The notes: generated from the letters alone by a model not told the origin. A stretch of 64,000 nucleotides of DNA from Flavobacterium fontis (GCF_900129405.1 NZ_FQVQ01000003.1:1-64000), one strand, 5' to 3'. Counted from the stretch's first letter, positions 1 to 10,593 are shown. Numbers and translations are program-made.

Positions 1-3000
1 GGGCCTTTTACCTTTAATACTTTAGTGCCCCCACCAGTGTGTGGAGGAACCTTTACCGATGGTGGAGGAACCGCGGCCAACTATAACAACAATGCCGATC
101 AAACGGTAACGATTTGCCCTCAAAACGTAGGAGAAGTAGTTACAGTAACCTTCACAAGTTTCAACGTAGAGGCGACCAACGACGGATTGTATGTTTTCAA
201 TGGAAACTCAACTTCAGCACCACAAATTGCCAGTCCAAACCCTGCAGGGGCGGTACCAGGTGGATTGGCTGGAGCGTATTGGGGAACCACCAGTCCGGGT
301 ACGGTAACGTCTTCTAGCCCTGATGGCTGTTTGACCTTCCGTTTCCGCAGTAATGACACAACCACAGCCGCAGGATGGGTAGCTAATGTTACCTGTGCGG
401 CACCTCCCGCTTGTCCTGCGCCTTTCTCTTTAGCACCCACCGTTGTTTTAGGAACCTCAGCTACGTTCAACTGGACGGCTGGAGGCACTGAAACACAATG
501 GCATATTATCGCAGTCCCCTGTGGTTCGCCTGCACCCAATGCAGCGACTACTGGATTCACGGTAGCCAACACCCGTCCTTTCCAATTGACTGGACTATCA
601 GGATTGACTTGTTATGATGTGTATGTTCGTGCCGTATGTTCAGGAACTGATTTGAGTAACTGGGCTGGTCCAGCATCGATTACTACACAAGTAGCACCTC
701 CAGCCTGTGGCGGCGTGTTCTCCGATCCAGGAGGAAACGCAAACTATGCCAACAATACCGATTCAACGGTAACTATTTGTCCTGTAAATGCAGGTGATGT
801 AGTGACGGTGAATTTCACTTTGTTTGCTACGGAAGCCAACTGGGATGGATTATATGTTTTTAATGGACCTACAATAACATCACCTCAAATTGCGAGTACG
901 AATGGAGCTGGTAATGTACCCGGTGGTTTACCCGGTTCGTTTTGGGGAACATTGACAGGAGTGAATTTACCTTCGTTTACTTCTACCGATCCTAGTGGAT
1001 GTCTAACATTCCGATTCCGTAGTGATGGGTCTGTAACAGGAGCAGGATGGTTAGCCAACGTAGTATGTGCGCCACCGCCAACCTGTCCTAATCCCAATAC
1101 TTTAGTAGCATCGGCCGTTACTTCAAACAGCGCTACTTTAACATGGAATAACCCTAATACAGCGACAACTTGGAACGTAATTGCCCTTCCTTGTGGTTCG
1201 CCAGCACCCACTGCAGCTACGACTGGATTTACCGTAACGACTACCAATCCTCATGTATTTACAGGATTAACACCCGATACTTGTTATGATTTATACGTAC
1301 AAGCAGTTTGTCCTGGAAACGACTTAAGTAACTGGGTTGGCCCAAGAACTATAACCACACAAATTGCCCCTCCACAATGTGGTGGAATATTTACCGATCC
1401 TGCAGGCGCTACAGCCAACTATGCTAATGGAACGGATTACACTGTTACGATTTGCCCCACTATTCCTGGGGAACAAGTAACGGTAACTTTTACTGAATTT
1501 AATACCGAAGCCAACTGGGATGGTTTGTATGTTTTTGACGGAAACTCAATTACAGCACAGCAATTAGCAAGTACCAATGGCGCAGGAAATGTTCCAGGTG
1601 GATTACCGGGTTCGTACTGGGGTAACTTAACCGGAGCAAATTTACCAGGTCCGTTTACCGCTTCAAGCGCCAATGGATGTTTAACGTTCCGTTTCCGCAG
1701 CGATGGTTCTGTAAATGCACCAGGATGGATTGCAAATGTAACCTGTGCTCCACCACCAACCTGTCCAAAACCGTCTAATGTAATTGTAAGCAACGCTACC
1801 ACTACAACGGCGCAAATTTCTTGGACTGAGATTGGCACAGCGACGCAATGGGAAGTATTGATTTTACCCGCTGGTTCGCCGGTTCCAACCGCTGCATCTA
1901 CAGGAGTTGTTACAACTTCCAACCCTTACACTGCTACGGGATTAAATCCTGCTACGCAATATGTAGTTTATGTTCGATCATTATGTTCGCCTTCAGATAT
2001 CAGTTTGTGGTCTAATGTAAGAGCTTTCAATACAGTTATCGCTAATGATGAATGTATTAATGCAACCGTTACACCCGTAAATACTACGAATACGTGTACG
2101 GTATTTTCAAGTGGAAGTTTGATTGGAGCGACAGCATCTGCACAACCTAACACTTGTGGAGGCACCGATGATGATGATGTTTGGTTTAGCTTTACAGCGA
2201 CAAGTACAACACATACGATTAACTTAAATAACATTACAGGCGGAACCACTGATTTGTTCCATGTATTGTATTCAGGGACTTGTGGCGCATTGACTCAAAT
2301 TTATTGTAGCGATCCTAATAATAGTATTGCGAATAACTTGACTCCTGGACAAACCTACTATGTACGTATTTACTCTTGGACAGCGACACCTAATCAAACG
2401 TCTAGTTTCCAAGTTTGTATAGGCACTCCAACGCCTCCACCAAGCTGTATTACCAATACACCAGCTGGGAATACTTGTGCAACCGCAACCCCTATTTGTA
2501 ATTTAAACGGGTATTGTGGTAACACTTCGGCCTCGTATACTTCAGATTCATGGCCAGAATTAACGGCAGAATTCTGTGGTTCACTAGAGAATAACTCTTT
2601 CTTATCGTTTGTAGCTTCAGAAACTACGATTTCATTTGATGTATGGGTAACCAGTAGTGAAGATAACAACGGTATTCAAATTATGGTATTCGGTGCCGCA
2701 AACTGTGGCTCTGGACCTGTTACCGAATATACCTGTTGGAGCCCTGGGAATGTTCCTGCGGGATCTACTACCATTACGGCTACGGGATTAACAGTAGGGC
2801 AAACCTATTATATCATGATTGATGGTTTCGCGGGTGACGTTTGTGATTATGTTATTGCTTCCAACTCGGGGATTCAGGCTCCAGTTGAAATTACAACCTC
2901 GACCAATACCACAACTCCAACCATTTGTTTGGGTCAAACCGCAACCTTAAATGCATCCGGTGGAAACGGCGTGTTTACATGGTCAACGCCTTCAGGAAGT

Positions 3001-6000
3001 TTAAGTTCTACAACAGGTTCTTCCGTTGTATTTACACCACCTGGAATTGGAACTTTTGATATTACAGCGACTTCAACCGCGGGTAATGTTAACTGTCCTC
3101 AATCGGCATCGAGCACGCAAACTATTACTGTTGTTGATTATTTTGTACCAAACTTTAATCCAGTATCGAATTTCTGTGCTGGAACAACGGCACCAACATT
3201 ACCATCGACATCTACGAATGGTGTAACAGGAACTTGGTCACCCGCTGTAGTAAGCAACGTGGAAGGAACGACCACCTATACCTTTACACCCGATGTAACG
3301 TTTTGTGCCAATCCCACAACGTTATCTATCACGGTAGATCCTGGAATCACACCAACATTTGTAACTCCAGCTCCGATTTGTCCTGGTTCACCTGCTCCCG
3401 TTTTACCAACTACTTCCGGAAATGGTATCACTGGAACTTGGAATCCAGCTACGGTTAGTAACACAGCGACAGGAACCTACGAATTTACACCCGATCCAGG
3501 ACAATGTGCTTCTAATGTTACGTTGACTGTTACGGTTTTACCAAGTTGTGATTTTGGTAGTTATGCCAACGCGGTTTGGTTGACCAATTGCGAAACTTCT
3601 AATTTCTTTAATACGCAGGGAACAGGAACCGATATTATTGGTCCAACGCAAAACGTTTTCCCAAATAGTGATTTAGGAACGTATGTTCAAAATTCAGGAT
3701 CATTAAAATTACGTGGGGCTGAAGTAAAAACCTTCAAGTCAGCTACAGCCAATGTTTGTAGTGCACGTTTATTCTATCGAATTTATCCTGTATCAGGAAC
3801 CCCTGGAACCTTTACTTCCATCGATCTACCATTTTTTGATGATTGTACGATAGACAGTGACTCCAATGGTTCAGTAGATACCTTCCCAACAGGAGGTCCT
3901 TGTAACATTCGCGACCAAAAATGGCAACGCGTATTGAGTGATGCCCAATCACCAATTGACCTGACTACCTTCCCTCCTGGGGATTATAATGTTGAAGTAT
4001 ATTATGAATTAACGGGAGATGTAAACTCACCTTCACAATGTGACGACACTCAATTGATTAATAATGGAGGTGCTAACTTCATTGCTACTTATACCATTCA
4101 ATCGCAACCCGTATATGCAAGTACCAATCCAACCACTTGTGGAGGAAGTGATGGAACCATTACTATCTCAGGTTTGGCGCCCAATACCTCATATAATGTT
4201 GGCTATACCTTTGCATTGCCTAATCCACCAACCTCTTACACTGCTGATAATTCAGGGGTAATTGTAATCACCGGATTAACTGCGGGTACTTACTCTAATT
4301 TCGTCGTAAGTGTGAATGGATGTATTTTACCAAACGCAACTCCAATTGTTTTGGTTAATCCTACTCCACCTACTGTAAGTGTGAGCAACGTAACGGTTTG
4401 TGCTACAAGTCCAGCAACCGTAACGGCTATTCCTTCAGGAAACAGTACCTATTCCTATGTTTGGACTGTGCCCACAGGCGCTACGGACCCAGGTAATGTG
4501 AGTACATTTGATGCCACAATCTCGGGTACCTATACCGTTACAATTACCGATACGGTAACCAATTGTGTGGGTAATACGGCGACAGCACAGGTAACTATAA
4601 ACCCTGTTCAGACACCTTTGTTTGATTCTATTGCGCCTTTGTGTTTGAATGCAACCGCACCAGTGTTATCCACTACGTCCACTAACGGAATAACGGGTAC
4701 TTGGAATCCAGCAACGATTAATACAAGTGTTGCCGGTCAGGGGATTTATGAATTTACACCCGATGCAGGACAGTGCGCAGCGACAGTTTCTATTACTGTA
4801 GTTGTAAACAGTACGCCTACTCCAGTGGTTTCGATTACACAACAAGCTACGTGTACTACACCTACAGGAACAATTACGATAACCGCTCCTGTTTCTAGTA
4901 CAGGAACGGTAGCTAACGATTTGTTTATTTCAGAAGTAACCGATTCGAATGCAGGTTCTTTATCGTATGTTGAATTATATAATGCGACAGCGAATCCAAT
5001 CAATTTAGGAACGTACTCTATTCAAACGGCTAGTAATGGAAATACCACTTATGGATTTACGCTGCCTTTGAATAATGTGAATTTAGCTCCAGGCGCAACC
5101 TATGTTATCGCCCTAGGAAACGATAATTTCTGTCCATCTACCCCAGGCGCTGACGGCTCTTTAGCTGCTCAATCTAGCGGAACGGGTTCGGTTAACTTTA
5201 GCAATGGCGGACATGATCATATCGGACTTTTCAATGGAACTACTTTAGTAGATAGTTGGGGTGTATTCGGTTCAGACAACTGGGCACCAACCTCAATAAT
5301 AGGTACTGAAGGAGCTTCTTTCCGACGACTTAATACAGTTACATTGCCAAATACAACGTATAATAACGCCGATTGGACTGTTGTTGATTTTGCAGGGAAT
5401 GGTGTTGCTAACTGTAGTAATAACGATTATAGTGGTATCGGCAACTTTACCCCAGCTACTTCAGGTCAATATGAATATGCTGTGGATAATGGAGCGTACC
5501 AAACCAATCCTGTCTTTGCGGGTCTAACTCCAGGACAGCATACCGTAATTGTTCGCGATGTGGTTACAGGATGTGTTTCAGAAGTTGTGACCATCACAAT
5601 CGATACGCCACAATTATTGCCAGCCGTAACAGGAATTACCTATACAAGTCCGGTTTGTGCCAATGCAGTATCGACATTAACCCCCAACACCTCAATTGCT
5701 GGATTTACAACAGGAGGACAGTATACGGCTGATTCACCCAATTTGAGTATTGACGCTACTACAGGTGTAATCAATGTTGCAGCTTCTCAACCTGGAACAT
5801 ACAATGTGACCTATACCATCACTCAAAACACGGCCAACTGTCAAGAGGGTGGAAGTACAACCGTACAAGTTATTATTAATGCACAGCCAACAGTAACCGT
5901 ATCAAGTGCTACAATTTGTGAAGGTCAAACTGCTACAGTAACGGCAACTCCAGGAGATGCTTCAACTTATTCGTATGTATGGACTGTACCAGCTGGAGTA

Positions 6001-7149
6001 ACTGATCCCGGAAATGTGGCTTCCTTTACGACTACTGTTGCTGGAACATACAGTGTGATTATTTCGAATACAAGTACCACTTGTACAAGCAATAGCGCAA
6101 GTGGAACAGTAACAGTTAATCCGCTACCTACCGTTACCGTAAATTCAGCAACCGTTTGTCAAGGGCAATCGGCCACTATTACGGCAACACCAGGCGATGG
6201 AAATACATACAGCTATGCTTGGACCGTACCGTCGGGAGTAACCAACCCCGGAAATGTAAGTAGCTTTACAGCAACAGTAGCCGGAACTTATTCCGTTGTG
6301 ATTACCAACACTGCGACCAGTTGTTCTAGCTCATCTGCATCGGGAACGCTCACGGTAAATGCGCTACCAACAGTGACCGTAACGGGTGAAACAATTTGTT
6401 CTGGCTCAACGGCAGATGTAACCGCTACACCGGGAGTTGCAGGTTCTTACACTTATGTATGGACAGTTCCAGCAGGGGCTACCAACCCAGGAAACGTTGC
6501 AAATTTCTCAACCACTGTGGCCGGAACGTATAGTGTAACGATTACTGATACGACTACAGGTTGTACCAGTACTTCTGCAAGCGGAACGGTAGTATTTGTT
6601 CCTTCATTTAACTTCACTATTGATGCAGGATGTAATGGAGATGAATATGTCTTGGAAGTTCAAGCGATAAATAATACATTTGACATCGGTGGAGCAAGTT
6701 TCGACTGGGTATGGATTAATGGCAGCACCTCAACTCCTGTAGGAGCCAATCAAGCTACCTTTAACGTAACCGATTATTTGAATTCAACTACTCAAGTAGA
6801 GGAATTACCGCTAACATTTGGAGTCACTGTAACCAATGCTGAGGGCTGTACACAATTCAACACCGTTGTGTTAACTTCAATTTATTGTGACATTCAAAAA
6901 GGTATTTCGCCTAACGGTGACGGGTTAAATGATTTCTTTGACCTTGAGCAAAAGAATGTGAAGCAGTTGAGCATCTATAATCGTTATGGAACCAAAGTAT
7001 ACAGCCGTGCTAACTACACGAATCAATGGTATGGTCAATCCGATAATGATAATGAATTACCTGACGGAACCTACTATTATGTGATTGAGTTCAATAACGG
7101 TCAGTCAACCAAAACAGGATGGATTTACATCAACAGAGAAGTGAAATAA
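1..7149 (+). CDS. Giant T9SS-secreted adhesin-like protein with type B C-terminal sorting domain (5' partial)
   Basis: The reading frame is open from base 1, so the N terminus and signal peptide lie outside the window; the first internal GTG (base 25) is not a real start. Three tandem CUB-like plus fibronectin-III-like modules of about 220 residues begin near bases 37, 703 and 1375 (each with CGG..F.D, TVTICP and DGLYVF motifs). Then come PPC-like cysteine-containing modules (2040-2880), Ig-like and N-G-x-T-G-T-W repeats (2900-3540 and 4360-4800), a lamin-tail-like domain (about 4915-5430) and three near-identical 80-residue Ig-like repeats (period 240 bp, about 5887-6600). The last 80 residues, starting at GISPNGDGLNDFF near base 6900, are the gliding-type (CHU_C, type B) sorting domain recognised by the T9SS. 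The protein is probably exported and attached to or released from the surface. It is followed after 14 bp by a PorP/SprF-like partner, as is usual for type B substrates. The ligand cannot be predicted. Confidence 0.93.
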   Translation, partial: GPFTFNTLVPPPVCGGTFTDGGGTAANYNNNADQTVTICPQNVGEVVTVTFTSFNVEATNDGLYVFNGNSTSAPQIASPNPAGAVPGGLAGAYWGTTSPGTVTSSSPDGCLTFRFRSNDTTTAAGWVANVTCAAPPACPAPFSLAPTVVLGTSATFNWTAGGTETQWHIIAVPCGSPAPNAATTGFTVANTRPFQLTGLSGLTCYDVYVRAVCSGTDLSNWAGPASITTQVAPPACGGVFSDPGGNANYANNTDSTVTICPVNAGDVVTVNFTLFATEANWDGLYVFNGPTITSPQIASTNGAGNVPGGLPGSFWGTLTGVNLPSFTSTDPSGCLTFRFRSDGSVTGAGWLANVVCAPPPTCPNPNTLVASAVTSNSATLTWNNPNTATTWNVIALPCGSPAPTAATTGFTVTTTNPHVFTGLTPDTCYDLYVQAVCPGNDLSNWVGPRTITTQIAPPQCGGIFTDPAGATANYANGTDYTVTICPTIPGEQVTVTFTEFNTEANWDGLYVFDGNSITAQQLASTNGAGNVPGGLPGSYWGNLTGANLPGPFTASSANGCLTFRFRSDGSVNAPGWIANVTCAPPPTCPKPSNVIVSNATTTTAQISWTEIGTATQWEVLILPAGSPVPTAASTGVVTTSNPYTATGLNPATQYVVYVRSLCSPSDISLWSNVRAFNTVIANDECINATVTPVNTTNTCTVFSSGSLIGATASAQPNTCGGTDDDDVWFSFTATSTTHTINLNNITGGTTDLFHVLYSGTCGALTQIYCSDPNNSIANNLTPGQTYYVRIYSWTATPNQTSSFQVCIGTPTPPPSCITNTPAGNTCATATPICNLNGYCGNTSASYTSDSWPELTAEFCGSLENNSFLSFVASETTISFDVWVTSSEDNNGIQIMVFGAANCGSGPVTEYTCWSPGNVPAGSTTITATGLTVGQTYYIMIDGFAGDVCDYVIASNSGIQAPVEITTSTNTTTPTICLGQTATLNASGGNGVFTWSTPSGSLSSTTGSSVVFTPPGIGTFDITATSTAGNVNCPQSASSTQTITVVDYFVPNFNPVSNFCAGTTAPTLPSTSTNGVTGTWSPAVVSNVEGTTTYTFTPDVTFCANPTTLSITVDPGITPTFVTPAPICPGSPAPVLPTTSGNGITGTWNPATVSNTATGTYEFTPDPGQCASNVTLTVTVLPSCDFGSYANAVWLTNCETSNFFNTQGTGTDIIGPTQNVFPNSDLGTYVQNSGSLKLRGAEVKTFKSATANVCSARLFYRIYPVSGTPGTFTSIDLPFFDDCTIDSDSNGSVDTFPTGGPCNIRDQKWQRVLSDAQSPIDLTTFPPGDYNVEVYYELTGDVNSPSQCDDTQLINNGGANFIATYTIQSQPVYASTNPTTCGGSDGTITISGLAPNTSYNVGYTFALPNPPTSYTADNSGVIVITGLTAGTYSNFVVSVNGCILPNATPIVLVNPTPPTVSVSNVTVCATSPATVTAIPSGNSTYSYVWTVPTGATDPGNVSTFDATISGTYTVTITDTVTNCVGNTATAQVTINPVQTPLFDSIAPLCLNATAPVLSTTSTNGITGTWNPATINTSVAGQGIYEFTPDAGQCAATVSITVVVNSTPTPVVSITQQATCTTPTGTITITAPVSSTGTVANDLFISEVTDSNAGSLSYVELYNATANPINLGTYSIQTASNGNTTYGFTLPLNNVNLAPGATYVIALGNDNFCPSTPGADGSLAAQSSGTGSVNFSNGGHDHIGLFNGTTLVDSWGVFGSDNWAPTSIIGTEGASFRRLNTVTLPNTTYNNADWTVVDFAGNGVANCSNNDYSGIGNFTPATSGQYEYAVDNGAYQTNPVFAGLTPGQHTVIVRDVVTGCVSEVVTITIDTPQLLPAVTGITYTSPVCANAVSTLTPNTSIAGFTTGGQYTADSPNLSIDATTGVINVAASQPGTYNVTYTITQNTANCQEGGSTTVQVIINAQPTVTVSSATICEGQTATVTATPGDASTYSYVWTVPAGVTDPGNVASFTTTVAGTYSVIISNTSTTCTSNSASGTVTVNPLPTVTVNSATVCQGQSATITATPGDGNTYSYAWTVPSGVTNPGNVSSFTATVAGTYSVVITNTATSCSSSSASGTLTVNALPTVTVTGETICSGSTADVTATPGVAGSYTYVWTVPAGATNPGNVANFSTTVAGTYSVTITDTTTGCTSTSASGTVVFVPSFNFTIDAGCNGDEYVLEVQAINNTFDIGGASFDWVWINGSTSTPVGANQATFNVTDYLNSTTQVEELPLTFGVTVTNAEGCTQFNTVVLTSIYCDIQKGISPNGDGLNDFFDLEQKNVKQLSIYNRYGTKVYSRANYTNQWYGQSDNDNELPDGTYYYVIEFNNGQSTKTGWIYINREVK

Positions 7150-7163
7150 CAAACAAATAATAA

Positions 7164-8102
7164 ATGAAAAATTTCAAAACGATGAAAAAACTATATTTCC
7201 TAACCGCTTTTGCACTGCTTGCCGTTCTCGATGCTAGTGCGCAGCAAGACCCACATTACACGCAATATATGTACAATATGAGTGTAATCAACCCTGCTTA
7301 CGCTGGATCCAAAGAGAACATGTCTGGAGGTTTATTGTACCGCAAGCAGTGGGTTGAAATTGAAGATGCACCTACCACGGGAACCTTCTTTTTACACAGT
7401 CCCGTTGGAAAAAATGTGGGGTTAGGTATTTCTGCGATTACCGATAAAATTGGTCCAGTCGAAGAAAATAATATTTACACCGACTTCTCTTATACGTTGA
7501 ATCTAGGAGGTGAAAGCCGTTTAGCGTTTGGACTTAAAGCGGGGGCCACTTTTCACAAAGTTGGCTTGTTCAGTGAAGTGTATAATAACGTACCCGATCC
7601 GAACGACCCTGCGTTTAGAGAAAACACCAACAGTACTTATTTGAATCTAGGAACGGGTCTTTTCTATTATACCAACAAGTTTTATGTCGCTTTATCTGTA
7701 CCCAACATGCTAAAATCAAAACACCTTGATTTTAATGGGCGTCAGTTTGGTACCGAAACACAACACTACTTCTTAACGGGGGGGTATGTGTTTGACTTAT
7801 CTCCTTCTGTTAAATTCAAACCTTTTGCCTTGGTAAAAACGGCTTTCCAAGCTCCCGTATCGTTTGATGTTTCTACCAATTTCTTGTTTAATGATAAGTT
7901 CGAAATTGGAGCAACCTACCGAAGAGAAGATTCTTTTGGAGCAATGGTAAACTATGCAATTACCCCCAACTTACGTATCGGATACGCTTACGATCACATC
8001 GTTTCGGATCTAAAAGTGACGACACCTGCTTCGCACGAGGTCATCTTGTTGTTTGACTTGAACTTCCCGAAAAAAGTTTCTCAGTCTCCTCGTTATTTCT
8101 AA
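7164..8102 (+). CDS. PorP/SprF family type IX secretion membrane protein
   Basis: Outer-membrane beta-barrel of the PorP/SprF family (312 aa from the first ATG). A second ATG six codons in (base 7182) gives a more typical signal peptide ending at SAQQ and is an equally good start. The mature N terminus carries the family signature DPHYTQYMYN..VINPAYAGS. SprF-like proteins are needed for secretion or surface attachment of T9SS substrates that carry type B sorting domains, so the giant protein immediately upstream is the likely client. The gene sits 14 bp downstream of that protein and 20 bp upstream of an OmpA-type protein, an arrangement typical of flavobacterial client/SprF/OmpA operons. Confidence 0.93.
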   Translation: MKNFKTMKKLYFLTAFALLAVLDASAQQDPHYTQYMYNMSVINPAYAGSKENMSGGLLYRKQWVEIEDAPTTGTFFLHSPVGKNVGLGISAITDKIGPVEENNIYTDFSYTLNLGGESRLAFGLKAGATFHKVGLFSEVYNNVPDPNDPAFRENTNSTYLNLGTGLFYYTNKFYVALSVPNMLKSKHLDFNGRQFGTETQHYFLTGGYVFDLSPSVKFKPFALVKTAFQAPVSFDVSTNFLFNDKFEIGATYRREDSFGAMVNYAITPNLRIGYAYDHIVSDLKVTTPASHEVILLFDLNFPKKVSQSPRYF

Positions 8103-8122
8103 TCTTAAACCTAACTTTCAAA

Positions 8123-9991
8123 ATGAAAAAACTATATATAGCTTTAAGTTTTGCAGCCATCAGCAGTTCTATTTGTGCTCAAAATAAAGACACAAAGACT
8201 GCAGATAAACTTTTCAATCGTTATGAATATGTAAAAGCTGCTGAAGAATATCAAAAATTGGTAGATAATGGGAAGGCAGATGGGTATGTTTACAAGCAAT
8301 TGGCCGATACCTATTTCAATATGTTTAATTCAGCTGAAGCCACCAAATGGTATGCTAAAGCTGTTGAAACGGATCAAGATGCAGAGACCTATTTCCGCTA
8401 CGCACAAATGTTGAAAGCCAATGGCAAATATGAGGAAGCCAACAAGCAAATGAGCAAGTTTGCAGCCAAAGCTCCCAACGATCAACGTGCTAAAGCCTTT
8501 AAAGAAAATCCAAACTATGTTCCTCGTATTCTGAGTAAACGGGTAGAATATACCGTTGATAATACTACGTTGAGTTCGGATAAATCAGAGTTCGGTGCTG
8601 TTTTATACAATAATGAAGTTTATTTTACCAGCGCCCGAAACGGAGCCCGTAAGAATTACGGTTGGAATGATGAACCATACCTCGATGTTTACAAATCCGT
8701 ACGTAGTGATAATGGAACTTTAGCCGAGCCAACTTTAGTTTCAGAAGTTAATTCTAAATTCCATGATGGCCCTGTAACAATCACAGCTGATGGAAATACC
8801 ATGTATTTTTCTTCCGATAGTTTCCGTGAAAAATCGTTCCAAAAGGACAAAGCAAATAAACTGAAATTAGGTAGAAACAATTTATATGTGGCCACTAAAT
8901 CAGGTGATACTTGGGGTAATATTAAGTCATTACCGTTCAATACGAGTGAGTTCTCAACCAGCAATCCAAGCGTTTCTCGCGATGGGAAAACATTGTATTT
9001 TTCTTCTGATATGCCAGGAAGTATTGGTGGAGTAGATATCTGGAAAGTAGCTGTTAATGCTGATGGAACCTACGGAAAACCCGAAAATTTAGGATCTAAA
9101 GTAAATACTGAGGGCAATGAAAGTTTCCCTTACATTTCCGATGATAATGCTACCTTATATTTCGCTTCAAGCGGACGTCAAGGATTAGGGGGTTATGATG
9201 TGTATATGATTGATCTTGCCAAAGGAGGCGAGGCAGTTAACATGGGTAAGCCTATCAACACAGAAAAAGACGATTTTGCTTTTACTTTTAACAAAGACAA
9301 AAACATTGGATACCTATCGAGTAACCGTAATGGAAATGATGATATTTTCAGTGCAACCCCAATCTGTGGTGTTGATGTGCTTGTATTGGTTTCTAATGCT
9401 AAAACTGGAGAAGTTCTTTCCAACGCTAAAGTTTCAATCTTAGATGATAAAAACAATGTTATTGCGACTGAAACTTCAAACGATAAAGGAGAAGTTTCCT
9501 ATCGTGTAGAATGTGACAAAGCCTATACAATTCAAGCATCAAAAGACGGATTTGAAGGAAATGCATTCCCAGTAGCTAAAAGCAAAGGACCCAAAGCCGA
9601 TGTAAAAGCACCGTTGAACCCAATTGAAGTGATTGTAACCGAAACCGAAGTGGTTTTGAATCCGATCTTCTTCGAGTTTGACAAGAGCAATATCACGCAA
9701 CAAGGCGCATTCGAATTGGATAAACTTGTTCAAGTCATGAAAAACAACCCCAACATGGTTATTTTCGCGAAATCACACACCGACCGTCGCGGAGGCGATA
9801 AATACAACTTGAACTTGTCTGAACGTCGTGCACAGGCTACCGTACAGTACATCATTTCTAAAGGTATTGACGCCGCTCGTATTTCAGGTAAAGGTATGGG
9901 TGAAACCGAACCCAAAGTGGCTTGTACGTCATGTACTGAAGCGGAACACGCACAAAACCGTCGTTCTGAATTCTTAATCGTTAAGAAATAA
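8123..9991 (+). CDS. OmpA family protein with TPR, PD40 beta-propeller and peptidoglycan-binding domain (PorE/SprF-partner type)
   Basis: 622-aa envelope protein with a signal peptide (cleavage near SICAQ). TPR-like helices occupy about residues 20-130. A WD40-like PD40 propeller follows at about 150-415, with repeated Y-F-(S/T)-S blocks. Next is a carboxypeptidase-regulatory-like fold at about 420-490 and a C-terminal OmpA domain from about 510 (FFEFDKSNI, then ..LNLSERRAQATVQYI and NRRSEF). The OmpA part should bind peptidoglycan. Proteins of this build accompany PorP/SprF barrels and resemble the T9SS component PorE, so this one probably anchors the barrel to the cell wall. It is the last gene of the three-gene T9SS module and is followed by a strong intrinsic terminator. 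Confidence 0.9.
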   Translation: MKKLYIALSFAAISSSICAQNKDTKTADKLFNRYEYVKAAEEYQKLVDNGKADGYVYKQLADTYFNMFNSAEATKWYAKAVETDQDAETYFRYAQMLKANGKYEEANKQMSKFAAKAPNDQRAKAFKENPNYVPRILSKRVEYTVDNTTLSSDKSEFGAVLYNNEVYFTSARNGARKNYGWNDEPYLDVYKSVRSDNGTLAEPTLVSEVNSKFHDGPVTITADGNTMYFSSDSFREKSFQKDKANKLKLGRNNLYVATKSGDTWGNIKSLPFNTSEFSTSNPSVSRDGKTLYFSSDMPGSIGGVDIWKVAVNADGTYGKPENLGSKVNTEGNESFPYISDDNATLYFASSGRQGLGGYDVYMIDLAKGGEAVNMGKPINTEKDDFAFTFNKDKNIGYLSSNRNGNDDIFSATPICGVDVLVLVSNAKTGEVLSNAKVSILDDKNNVIATETSNDKGEVSYRVECDKAYTIQASKDGFEGNAFPVAKSKGPKADVKAPLNPIEVIVTETEVVLNPIFFEFDKSNITQQGAFELDKLVQVMKNNPNMVIFAKSHTDRRGGDKYNLNLSERRAQATVQYIISKGIDAARISGKGMGETEPKVACTSCTEAEHAQNRRSEFLIVKK

Positions 9992-10009
9992 TCCACAACG
10001 ATAAATATC

Positions 10010-10040
10010 AAAAAAGACAGCTCATAAGGCTGTCTTTTTT
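10010..10040 (+). terminator. Intrinsic terminator of the T9SS module
   Basis: Perfect 12-bp stem (AAAAAAGACAGC with GCTGTCTTTTTT) around a 7-nt loop, 19 bp after the OmpA-family stop codon, ending in a T-run. The A-run on the left arm makes it potentially bidirectional. Confidence 0.9.
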
Positions 10041-10145
10041 GTTTTTAACACCAATTAATAGGCGCTCCTATAAAGATTGTGTTTTAGTAAAAAAATAGCG
10101 CTTAAAACGCTTTATTTACGCGCAAAGGGAAACATTAAACCCAAC

Positions 10146-10185
10146 ACGTGGCTTTAGCCCCCTAAAGTAGCGAAGCAAAATAAAC
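10146..10185. repeat. Dispersed ~40-bp element, copy 1
   Basis: Contains the hairpin GGCTTTAGCC followed by GTAGCGAAGC and AAATAAAC. A second copy lies at 41543-41584 with the same blocks in the same order, differing in the 7-nt middle spacer and a few bases. The left flank (10125-10145, GGGAAAC ATTAAAC) also resembles the CCTGAAA heptamers that flank copy 2. It ends exactly at the stop codon of the minus-strand gene 10186-10593. Confidence 0.75.
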
Positions 10186-10593
10186 TTATTTCACTACCAC
10201 ACCCCGCTGCCATAAAATCGGCACTTCTTCGGTCGCCCGTTCATTGATCGTATTCTTGCGGAAAATAAACTTTTTATCATACAACGTATTCCCAATAAAA
10301 TACGTCACCATAAACTCATTGTTCAAGGCCAATACACTTTGTTCAATCATTTCAATCTTTACCGCCGAAACCGAAGGAACCTTAACATACGCATGCCGCA
10401 ACAACGACGTTTTTTTCATCTCCCCATCAAGAGTACCAAAAGCTTTCGAAACGACCATCACACTCTCCAAATCATGGTCAGAATCGTTGATCAAAAAAAC
10501 ATACCACACCTTATCCATAAAGTCGTCATTCCACTCCTGAACAGCCGCCATAAATACGTTTTCAACTTTCGGAATTACAATATCTGCTTTCAT
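10186..10593 (-). CDS. Conserved hypothetical protein (135 aa)
   Basis: I do not recognise a named domain. It is 135 residues, soluble, with no signal peptide, alternating strands and acidic stretches (N-terminal MKADIVIPKV, C-terminal WQRGVVVK). It lies just downstream of pheS on the same strand, but a terminator-like hairpin separates the two, so it may be transcribed by read-through or from its own promoter. The codon usage and AT content match the neighbours, which suggests a resident family gene. An opposite-strand ORF over the same bases was judged a shadow. Confidence 0.75.
   Translation of the reverse strand: MKADIVIPKVENVFMAAVQEWNDDFMDKVWYVFLINDSDHDLESVMVVSKAFGTLDGEMKKTSLLRHAYVKVPSVSAVKIEMIEQSVLALNNEFMVTYFIGNTLYDKKFIFRKNTINERATEEVPILWQRGVVVK

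Noticed and set aside
120..5003. Several long minus-strand ORFs opposite the giant adhesin
   Set aside because: They mirror the repeats of the plus-strand gene, are Val/Pro rich and lack domain signatures; they are antisense shadows.
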